NCBI GenBank assembly: GCA_028289745.1
Contig: JANQOD010000076.1
Location: 1 to 15,250, forward strand
Length of the DNA stretch: 15,250 bases
Reading direction: 5' to 3'
Source: Allomuricauda sp.
Lineage (GTDB): Bacteria; Bacteroidota; Bacteroidia; Flavobacteriales; Flavobacteriaceae
Below are positions 6,643-13,352 of the stretch, one piece after another. Positions within the stretch are counted from its first letter, which is position 1. Every line of letters begins with the position of its first letter. The notes below the pieces were generated by a model. That model searched no databases. It saw nothing but the letters and a program-made list of their open reading frames with translations, and had not been told where the DNA came from. A program made the translations under genes and the position numbers.

Positions 6643-9044
6643 TCTGTATGCTCGCTATTTTCAAAAGAGAGGTCTCATCTTTTTTTGCTTCCCCCATCGG
6701 ATACTTGATCATCAGTCTTTTTTTGTTGCTGAGCGGACTATTTCTTTGGGTGTTCAAAGGGCCCTTTAACATTTTTGATTATGGTTTTGCGGATCTGGGC
6801 AATTTCTTCTTGTTGGGTCCATGGGTCTTTCTCTTTTTGATTCCCGCCATTACCATGAAGGGGTTTTCAGAAGAAAAAAAACTTGGTACCCTAGAGCTGT
6901 TGCTCATCAAGCCCATTTCTGTGGCAAAAGTGGTATTGGGCAAGTTTTGGGGGGCATTCACAGTCTGCCTTGCTGCAGTTGCTCCCACCTTGATTTATGT
7001 CTTTGCCATTTCGGCCATGGGCACTACCCTAGCAAACTATGATTCAGGTATTGTTATCGGCTCGTATTTTGGCTTGTTGTTTTTAATGGCGGCCTATACC
7101 GCAATCGGACTGTTTGCCTCTTCACTGTCTGACAACCAGATTGTCGCCTTTATCATTGGTATCGCGTTGAGTTTCTTTGTCTTCTATGGATTTGGGGCGC
7201 TGGCCACTCTAACAGCGGATGGAAGTTTTCATGAAACCCTCAAATCACTGGGGGCCAAAGCCCATTTTGAAAGCATCGCAATGGGCATTATCGATACACG
7301 GGATGTTTTGTATTTTTTGGCCCTGACGATCTTCTTTATTTATCTGACACAACTCGTGATTAAACACTCCCTGAACGCTAAAAAAATGGGGGCGGCCTTT
7401 TTAAAGGGCATTATCTTTTTGCTGGCGATCAATTTTGTGGGCTCTAATCTGTACAAACGATTTGACCTTACTGAAGACAGGCGTTATACCTTGTCTGAAC
7501 CCGCTATCACTGCCTCCCAAAAATTTGAATCTCCCGTAATTGTCGATGTGTTGTTAGACGGTAGCATTCCACCAGAATTTACCCGATTAAGAACCGAAAC
7601 GGTATTGCTCTTAGAGCAATTCGCTGCCGAAAATCCAAATATCAAGTACAATCTAGTGGATCCATTGGCAGATGTTCCGCATAATGAACAGACCATACAA
7701 GATTTGCTACAAATTGGCCTAACCCCTGCATCGGTAACCATTGAAGAAGACGGCAAGGTTTCACAAGAGCTGGTCTTTCCGTGGGCCATGGTGAACCACA
7801 ACGACCAAACGGTCAAGGTGCCCTTGCTCAAGAACAAATTGGGCAGCACTGTCGAAGAGCGTATCAACAATTCGGTACAGCAATTAGAATATGCCTTTGC
7901 GGATGCCTTCACCAAACTGGGTATCAAAGAAAAAAAGAAGGTGGCGGTCATCAAGGGCAATGGCGAACTCGACGATATCTATATGGCTGATTTTTTATCG
8001 ACCATACGAGAATATTACGATATAGGGGCCATTACCCTAGATTCTATCGCCAGCGATCCCCAACAGGTTTTTGATCAATTGAGAGAATTTGATCTGGCAC
8101 TTATAGTCAAACCGACAGAACCTTTCGCTGATAAAGAAAAATATGTTATGGACCAATTTGTGGTCAATGGCGGCAAATCGATGTGGTTGGTCGACAAAGT
8201 GGCCATCGAATTAGACAGTCTTTTTAATGATGAGGGCAGCAATGTGGCCCTGCTACGTGAATTGAACCTTAACGATTTCCTTTTTCGATATGGTGTGAGG
8301 GTAAATGCAGAATTGGTGAACGACATGTACAATACCCCCATTGTATTGGCCACCGGTGAGGGCAATGCCTCACAATACAATCCGTTACCATGGCCGTACC
8401 ATCCCATGGTTTTTTCAAAGAATGATCATCCTATCAACAAAAACATCGAGGCACTTCGATTGCAGTTCGCCAATACCATCGACACCTTGCCAAACGCCTA
8501 CCTGAAGACCATTTTGCTACGATCTTCCCCCCTTTCGCGCGCCATGGGCGTACCCCAAAAGATCGGCCTCAATAGCATCGATCAAGCACCTGATGCCCGT
8601 GACTATGAGGGCAAAGGCGACCTTACACTGGCGGTATTGATCGAGGGCAGTTTCAATTCAGCCTTTACCAACAGAATCAAGCCTTTCAATCTCAAAGGAT
8701 CTTCAGAAAAAGGTGGTAACAACAAAATGTTGGTCATCGCCGACGGTGATATCATCAAAAACCAACTGAGAAACGGGCGCCCATTAGAACTCGGCTATGA
8801 CAAATGGACGAACAATACCTACGGCAACAAAGAGTTTCTGCTAAATGGCATAAACTACCTACTGGATGATGCCGGACTTATAAACATTCGGAACAAAGAA
8901 GTTTCGATTCCAATGCTCGACCCACAGAAAATTGTGGCGCAAAAGAACAAATGGCAGTTGATGGTTATTGGGCTTCCGTTGGTTTTGACCCTTCTTTTTG
9001 GGTTCTTGTTCAACTATTTTAGAAAGCGCAAATATGCGAGATAA
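6639..9044 (+). CDS. GldF-GldG fusion: gliding-motility ABC transporter permease plus auxiliary subunit
   Basis: An 801-residue protein that joins two normally separate gliding-motility proteins. Residues 1-249 match GldF, an ABC-2 type permease: FKREVSSFFASPIGYLI (8-24), the motif EEKKLGTLELLLIKPIS (78-94) and six hydrophobic segments. From Met250 the protein matches GldG: one membrane segment, then LYKRFDLTEDRRYTLSEPAI, a large ABC-auxiliary domain facing the periplasm, and a final membrane anchor near the C-terminus (VIGLPLVLTLLFGFLFNYF). No stop separates the two; the internal ATG at 7386-7388 sits where a separate gldG would begin. The partner ATPase would be GldA, not in this window. 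The start at 6639 overlaps the preceding stop by 4 bases, while the usual GldF N-terminus (MLAIFKRE) would start at 6648. Family assignment is strong; whether the fusion is real or masks a sequencing error needs checking. Confidence 0.92.
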   Translation: MICMLAIFKREVSSFFASPIGYLIISLFLLLSGLFLWVFKGPFNIFDYGFADLGNFFLLGPWVFLFLIPAITMKGFSEEKKLGTLELLLIKPISVAKVVLGKFWGAFTVCLAAVAPTLIYVFAISAMGTTLANYDSGIVIGSYFGLLFLMAAYTAIGLFASSLSDNQIVAFIIGIALSFFVFYGFGALATLTADGSFHETLKSLGAKAHFESIAMGIIDTRDVLYFLALTIFFIYLTQLVIKHSLNAKKMGAAFLKGIIFLLAINFVGSNLYKRFDLTEDRRYTLSEPAITASQKFESPVIVDVLLDGSIPPEFTRLRTETVLLLEQFAAENPNIKYNLVDPLADVPHNEQTIQDLLQIGLTPASVTIEEDGKVSQELVFPWAMVNHNDQTVKVPLLKNKLGSTVEERINNSVQQLEYAFADAFTKLGIKEKKKVAVIKGNGELDDIYMADFLSTIREYYDIGAITLDSIASDPQQVFDQLREFDLALIVKPTEPFADKEKYVMDQFVVNGGKSMWLVDKVAIELDSLFNDEGSNVALLRELNLNDFLFRYGVRVNAELVNDMYNTPIVLATGEGNASQYNPLPWPYHPMVFSKNDHPINKNIEALRLQFANTIDTLPNAYLKTILLRSSPLSRAMGVPQKIGLNSIDQAPDARDYEGKGDLTLAVLIEGSFNSAFTNRIKPFNLKGSSEKGGNNKMLVIADGDIIKNQLRNGRPLELGYDKWTNNTYGNKEFLLNGINYLLDDAGLINIRNKEVSIPMLDPQKIVAQKNKWQLMVIGLPLVLTLLFGFLFNYFRKRKYAR

Positions 9045-9060
9045 GTGTTGATAAATTAGT

Positions 9061-9091
9061 TTCGTTCAAAAGTAGTTTTAAAATATCTTTG
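9061..9091 (+). promoter_or_regulatory. Putative dnaN promoter
   Basis: TATCTTTG at 9084-9091 is a full match to the Bacteroidota -7 box TAnnTTTG. The -33 region is imperfect (TTCG at 9061-9064, about 20 bases upstream). Transcription would begin near 9097, about 55 bases before the dnaN ATG. It also argues that dnaN does not start at the in-frame ATG at 9089. Confidence 0.45.
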
Positions 9092-9151
9092 TTTTTATCG
9101 GTTTTACGGAACGCCAATTTTGAAAAGTGGGACCTAACAAAAATCTGTTTG

Positions 9152-10270
9152 ATGAAATTCATTGTATCGAGCACCTATTTATTGAAGCAATTGCAGGTAT
9201 TGGGAGGGATTATCAACACCAGTAACACCTTACCCATTCTGGATAATTTTCTATTTGACCTTAAAAAGAAAAAACTGAACGTTTCTGCCTCTGACCTAGA
9301 GACCACCATGAGCTCTGTTCTTGAAGTGGATTCAGATTCTGAAGGCGTCATTGCAGTACCCGCCCGGTTACTGCTGGAAACGTTGAAAACTTTTCCTGAG
9401 CAGCCTTTGACCTTTGTGGTCGAGGATAACAATACGGTCGAAATCAGTTCAAACCACGGTAAGTATGCATTGGCCTATGCAGATGGTGCCGAGTTTCCAA
9501 AGGCTGTTGAATTGTCAAATCCGAGTTCTACGACCATCTTGGGCGATATCTTGGCGACGGCCATTGACAAGACCATTTTTGCGGCTGGCAATGATGACCT
9601 AAGGCCCGTGATGAGCGGGGTGTTTTTTCAGTTTTCTTCCGAAAATCTGACTTTCGTATCGACAGATGCCCATAAATTGGTGAAATATCAACGAACCGAT
9701 GTCAGTGCCTCTGAAGTGGCCGAATTCATCATGCCCAAGAAACCCTTGAACCTTTTGAAGGGAATTTTGGCAGGTTCAGAGTCTGATGTAAAAGTCGAGT
9801 ATAACGAAAGCAATGCCAAGTTCTCCTTTGACCATACAGAACTTATCTGTCGCTTGATCGATGGCAAGTATCCAAATTACGAAGCGGTTATTCCAAAAGA
9901 GAATCCGAACAAATTGTCCATTTCAAGAGGGCAGTTTTTGAGTTCGGTAAAAAGGGTGTCCATCTTTTCAAACAAGACCACGCATCAAATTCGTTTGAAG
10001 ATTGCGGGGGCAGAGCTCAATATCTCCGCAGAGGATATCGATTATAGCAACAAGGCAGAAGAGCGGCTGTCATGCTCTTACCAAGGTGATGACATGCAGA
10101 TTGGGTTTAACTCCCGATTTCTGGTAGAGATGTTGAACAATCTATCTTCAGAGGAAGTGACACTTGAAATGAGCCTCCCCAATCGTGCCGGGATATTAAC
10201 CCCCGCCGATGGCCTTGATGAAGGCGAAAACATCACGATGTTAGTGATGCCGGTGATGTTGAATAATTGA
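9152..10270 (+). CDS. dnaN: DNA polymerase III beta subunit (sliding clamp)
   Basis: The ring-shaped processivity clamp that holds DNA polymerase III and other replication or repair proteins on DNA. The 372-residue length from MKFIVSSTYLLKQLQ is standard for the family. The three-fold clamp layout is visible: TLPILDNFLFDL near the N-terminus, the central segment with ELICRLIDGKYPNYEAVIPK and the C-terminal EGENITMLVMPVML. The frame is open upstream to an ATG at 9089, but those 21 extra residues do not fit the family and would overlap the putative promoter. It lies 107 bases after gldFG and ends just before a strong hairpin terminator. Confidence 0.97.
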   Translation: MKFIVSSTYLLKQLQVLGGIINTSNTLPILDNFLFDLKKKKLNVSASDLETTMSSVLEVDSDSEGVIAVPARLLLETLKTFPEQPLTFVVEDNNTVEISSNHGKYALAYADGAEFPKAVELSNPSSTTILGDILATAIDKTIFAAGNDDLRPVMSGVFFQFSSENLTFVSTDAHKLVKYQRTDVSASEVAEFIMPKKPLNLLKGILAGSESDVKVEYNESNAKFSFDHTELICRLIDGKYPNYEAVIPKENPNKLSISRGQFLSSVKRVSIFSNKTTHQIRLKIAGAELNISAEDIDYSNKAEERLSCSYQGDDMQIGFNSRFLVEMLNNLSSEEVTLEMSLPNRAGILTPADGLDEGENITMLVMPVMLNN

Positions 10271-10294
10271 TCGACCGACGAACCAACAAATAAG

Positions 10295-10325
10295 AAAGCC
10301 AGATCTAAAATCTGGCTTTGTTTTT
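10295..10325 (+). terminator. Rho-independent terminator after dnaN
   Basis: AAAGCCAGAT (10295-10304) and ATCTGGCTTT (10310-10319) form a perfect 10-base stem with a 5-base loop, followed by GTTTTT. It begins 24 bases after the dnaN stop. Because the converging gene on the minus strand ends at 10324, the same hairpin may end both transcripts. Confidence 0.9.
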
Positions 10326-10683
10326 ATATAAATTTAATGGTCAGGAAGTATGATGGTGATTCGCCATTGGCGGCTTTCACCGCATTCACGATTGGCAATA
10401 CAAAGCCCAAAATTCCTGTTCCTATGAGTGTCAAAATACCCAAACCAAGCAATAATATCGCTGGTATGCTTATAATGATATAAAGCAAAAGACTCAATTG
10501 CAGGTTTACAATGGCTTTGCCGTGTTCGTCCATTCCCTCAACGCTATTACGTGAAGTCAACCAGATTATCAGAGGAACAATGAAGCCCCCGAAACCGGTT
10601 ATATAATGCAACAACTGCGTCAAATGGGTGATTGACAACAGTGTATTGTCTTTTCGTAGTACGTTTTGATTAACTAGTTCCAT
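10324..10683 (-). CDS. DUF4870 family small membrane protein
   Basis: A 119-residue membrane protein with hydrophobic segments at about residues 29-43 (ITGFGGFIVPLIIWL), 63-87 (LSLLLYIIISIPAILLLGLGI) and 88-103 (TLIGTGILGFVLPIVN). The DUF4870 pattern of an N-terminal region, a loop with GKAIVNLQLSLLLY and a short C-terminal tail (ANGESPSYFLTIKFI) is clear. These proteins are Tic20-like in fold and their function is unknown. It converges with dnaN, sharing the terminator, and diverges from mnmE with 83 bases between their starts. Confidence 0.82.
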   Translation of the reverse strand: MELVNQNVLRKDNTLLSITHLTQLLHYITGFGGFIVPLIIWLTSRNSVEGMDEHGKAIVNLQLSLLLYIIISIPAILLLGLGILTLIGTGILGFVLPIVNAVKAANGESPSYFLTIKFI

Positions 10684-10753
10684 GATATTTTGATTGATGA
10701 TTTACATATTGGTAGCAATTTTGGGTAAAATGTTACAAGAAAGCGCTTCTTCG

Positions 10754-10761
10754 TATTTTTG
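10754..10761 (+). promoter_or_regulatory. Putative -7 box immediately before mnmE
   Basis: TATTTTTG matches the TAnnTTTG -7 consensus and ends 5 bases before the mnmE ATG, so transcription would begin at about the start codon. The -33 element is only TTA (10732-10734, 19 bases upstream), so the promoter is uncertain. Confidence 0.35.
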
Positions 10762-10766
10762 TCGGC

Positions 10767-12164
10767 ATGTCATACACTGATAACATCATTGCTTTGGCCA
10801 GCCCATCAGGTATCGGTGCCGTGGCCCTGATTCGTATTTCAGGTCCTGATGCCATTGCCATTGCCGCATCGCAGTTTCAATCGGTTTCGGGCAAGAATTT
10901 GGCCAAACAGAAAACCCATACCCTTCATTTGGGTCATATTGTTGATGGTGACAAGGTCTTGGACAAGGTACTGGTTTCCATCTTCAAGTCGCCGAACTCT
11001 TATACGGGCGAAGATGTCATTGAGGTATCCTGTCACGGATCTCCGTACATTCAGCAGCAAATCATTCAACTTTTTTTGAGAAGTGGTTGCCGAACGGCAA
11101 CAGCGGGTGAGTTTACACTCCGCGCTTTCTTGAACGGCAAAATGGACCTGAGCCAAGCAGAAGCAGTGGCCGATTTGATAGCCAGCGATAATGAAGCCGC
11201 ACATCAAATTGCCGTACAACAAATGCGTGGCGGATTTAGCAATGACATCAACAGACTTCGCGAAGAACTTTTGAATTTTGCCTCCCTTATTGAACTAGAG
11301 CTCGATTTTTCTGGCGAAGATGTAGAATTCGCCGATAGGGAGAAGTTTGAGCAACTCTTGGGTGAGATTTCCGAAGTACTTAAAAACTTGATTGATTCTT
11401 TCGCTTTGGGCAATGTCATAAAAAATGGTATTCCCGTGACCATTGTAGGTGAACCCAATGTGGGCAAATCTACCCTATTGAATGCCCTTTTGAACGAAGA
11501 AAGGGCCATTGTGAGCGATATACCGGGCACTACCCGAGACACCATTGAAGACCAACTATCGATTGGCGGAATCAACTTCAGGTTCATAGATACCGCCGGT
11601 ATCAGAAAAACCAAAGATGTTGTAGAAGAAATCGGGATCAAGCGTACGCTCAAAAAAATCGAACAGGCCAAAGTGGTCGTTTACCTGTTGGATGCCAAAA
11701 ACATAACGGGGCCCCTGTCTTTGAGAGAAATAGCCACGATTCAAAAAAAACACCCCGACAAAGCCTTGGTTGTAGCCGCGAACAAGGTGGACGAACTATC
11801 AGAAAAAGAAAAATCAAAACTTGAAGCCATCCTTGAAGATATTGAGGGTGCAAAAATGCAACTACTCTCCGCCCAAAAAGGTGAAGGTCTTGAAGCGTTA
11901 AAAAACACATTGCTCGAATTTGTGAACATTGGGTCATTGCACGGCAACGACACCATTGTGACCAACAATAGGCACTATCATGCGCTTTTGAAAGCCTTGG
12001 AAGAGATTCAGAAAGTCAAAGAGGGCATTTCGCATGAATTGAGCAGTGATCTTTTGGCCATCGATATTCGCCAAGCGCTCTTTCATTTGGGAGAAATCAC
12101 AGGAGAAGTCACGACTGATGATTTATTGGGCAATATATTCTCGAATTTCTGCATCGGAAAGTAA
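10767..12164 (+). CDS. mnmE: tRNA uridine-5-carboxymethylaminomethyl modification GTPase MnmE
   Basis: A GTPase that, with MnmG, modifies the wobble uridine (position 34) of certain tRNAs, using a folate-derived one-carbon group. The 465-residue product has an N-terminal folate-binding domain (IIALASPSGIGAVALIRISG, 7-26), a helical region, and a G domain with GEPNVGKS (228-235), GTTRD (254-258), DTAG (275-278) and NKVD (339-342). It ends in FCIGK, with the conserved cysteine (Cys462) and terminal CxGK motif intact. The ATG at 10767 fits the usual N-terminus. It is divergent from the DUF4870 gene. The AT-rich accessory region starts just after its stop. Confidence 0.98.
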   Translation: MSYTDNIIALASPSGIGAVALIRISGPDAIAIAASQFQSVSGKNLAKQKTHTLHLGHIVDGDKVLDKVLVSIFKSPNSYTGEDVIEVSCHGSPYIQQQIIQLFLRSGCRTATAGEFTLRAFLNGKMDLSQAEAVADLIASDNEAAHQIAVQQMRGGFSNDINRLREELLNFASLIELELDFSGEDVEFADREKFEQLLGEISEVLKNLIDSFALGNVIKNGIPVTIVGEPNVGKSTLLNALLNEERAIVSDIPGTTRDTIEDQLSIGGINFRFIDTAGIRKTKDVVEEIGIKRTLKKIEQAKVVVYLLDAKNITGPLSLREIATIQKKHPDKALVVAANKVDELSEKEKSKLEAILEDIEGAKMQLLSAQKGEGLEALKNTLLEFVNIGSLHGNDTIVTNNRHYHALLKALEEIQKVKEGISHELSSDLLAIDIRQALFHLGEITGEVTTDDLLGNIFSNFCIGK

Positions 12165-12265
12165 TTGTTGGAAAGATTAAAAACATTTGTGCATTTTGAT
12201 CCTTTAATTTGAATATGTTAATTTTCGCTAGTACTAATTTGGTAAGCAAATTCTGTTCCTTGAAT

Positions 12266-12305
12266 TATCATAAATCTATGATGGACCTGAATAATCATAT
12301 CATAA
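12266..12305. repeat. TATCATAA direct repeats and hairpin before the methyltransferase gene
   Basis: TATCATAA occurs at 12266-12273 and 12298-12305 (32-base period, about three helical turns). The first copy overlaps a perfect inverted repeat, ATCATA-AATC-TATGAT at 12267-12282. The second copy ends 13 bases before the ATG at 12319. In such AT-rich DNA chance repeats are common. The 154-base gap 12165-12318 otherwise shows no clear promoter or terminator. Confidence 0.3.
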
Positions 12306-12318
12306 GTCAGTAGATTAA

Positions 12319-13176
12319 ATGGCGATGAATAAAATTAGAAGTCTGCTAATTAACCTTTTATCTACTACAATTGGTGAAATGCTGGTCATTTTGAAGCCGG
12401 CAATGGCCAAGGAATTGCGCAAAAAGGGCATGACCGTTGTAATGGGCAATAGTGATTTGACCGTGTGGGAACGTTTAATGCGTAGGGCTATACTCAGAAA
12501 ATCAGAAAGGAATGATAATCTTGAGGAATTGGCTGAATTTCATCACAATTATTGGACGAATAAAGGAGCTAGTTTTTTTGCCGTCAATAATAAGCGTTTA
12601 GAAGATATACACTTGCCTTTTTGTGATTTTATGTTTGAACTTTTAGAAAAAAAACTATCAAACGAAAGTGGAGGCTATAAAACGCTTGTAGAAATTGGTA
12701 CCGGAAATGGACGTGTTCTAGATTACTTAAGTACTAGATTTAAAGAAATTGACAAATTTATCGGCATCGATTTAAGCGAAAAGCAGACCAATATCAATAA
12801 AGAGCAATATGAAGATAATTCTAAACTTGAGTTCATTGTATCAGACGCTTTTGATTGGGTTGACAAATATGGTCAGGGCAATACTATTTTTATCACCTTT
12901 ATGGGTGTGCTGGAATACTTTACCGAGCAGAGATTACAAGAATTTCTCATAAAACTGCACAACTTGGGCAAGATTATATTCGTAGCCATTGAACCCAATG
13001 GGGCGGATCATGATTTTGATAAAAACCCCAATTCCCAAGTATACGGCCCAGAACGCTCTTTTTCCCATAATTACCCAAAACTCTTCAAAAATTCAGGCTT
13101 TGAATTATGGCATTTATCTCGAAAAAAACCCGAAGGAAGTGCTGATTATATCAGCTTTTTAGGCGCTATAAATTGA
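12319..13176 (+). CDS. Class I SAM-dependent methyltransferase
   Basis: A 285-residue protein. Residues 1-30 are fairly hydrophobic (RSLLINLLSTTIGEMLVILK), perhaps membrane-associated. A Rossmann methyltransferase core follows from about residue 120. Motif I is VEIGTGNGR (124-132), the acidic residue binding the SAM ribose is probably Asp151 (FIGIDLSE), and SDAFDW (175-180) marks the next strand. The methyl acceptor cannot be told from the sequence. The region between residues 50 and 118 does not match a family I recognise. It lies 154 bases after mnmE and 176 bases before the NRPS/PKS gene on the same strand, in the AT-richer DNA, so it is plausibly a tailoring enzyme or accessory gene of that cluster. 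An alternative start is Met3 (12325). Confidence 0.82.
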   Translation: MAMNKIRSLLINLLSTTIGEMLVILKPAMAKELRKKGMTVVMGNSDLTVWERLMRRAILRKSERNDNLEELAEFHHNYWTNKGASFFAVNNKRLEDIHLPFCDFMFELLEKKLSNESGGYKTLVEIGTGNGRVLDYLSTRFKEIDKFIGIDLSEKQTNINKEQYEDNSKLEFIVSDAFDWVDKYGQGNTIFITFMGVLEYFTEQRLQEFLIKLHNLGKIIFVAIEPNGADHDFDKNPNSQVYGPERSFSHNYPKLFKNSGFELWHLSRKKPEGSADYISFLGAIN

Positions 13177-13270
13177 GGTGACCAATTGATTGATTGATTC
13201 TTTTATCCGAACTTACGAATCGTTCGACGATATTCTTATACTTTTTTTCTTGCAATAACTAACTTGTGCT

Positions 13271-13320
13271 GTTATTTACTTGTCTTTTCCTTGAAAATCA
13301 AGCAATTATCAAGAAATAAC
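13271..13320 (+). repeat. Nested inverted repeats in the leader of the NRPS/PKS gene
   Basis: GTTATTT-A-CTTG (13271-13282) can pair with CAAG-AAATAAC (13310-13320), giving 11 base pairs with one bulged A. Inside the loop a second perfect repeat, CTTGA-AAA-TCAAG (13290-13302), can form its own hairpin. The nest ends 32 bases before the NRPS/PKS ATG. AATAACTAA also recurs directly (about 13254 and 13315). It lacks a following T-run, so a leader structure or operator is more likely than a terminator. The rest of the gap 13177-13352 holds nothing else I can support. Confidence 0.45.
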
Positions 13321-13352
13321 TAATCAATTACAGTTGTTATATCTGCTTGAAA

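Noticed and set aside
9089..10270. dnaN starting at the ATG at 9089
   Set aside because: The added 21 residues are foreign to the clamp family and overlap a putative -7 box; the start at 9152 gives the standard N-terminus and length.
10741..10748. AAGCGCTT palindrome upstream of mnmE as an operator
   Set aside because: A single 8-base palindrome without flanking symmetry or a second copy is weak evidence.
12120..12320. An integration (att) site at the mnmE 3' end
   Set aside because: No duplicated mnmE end, integrase or tRNA is visible, and the far end of the accessory region is outside the window.
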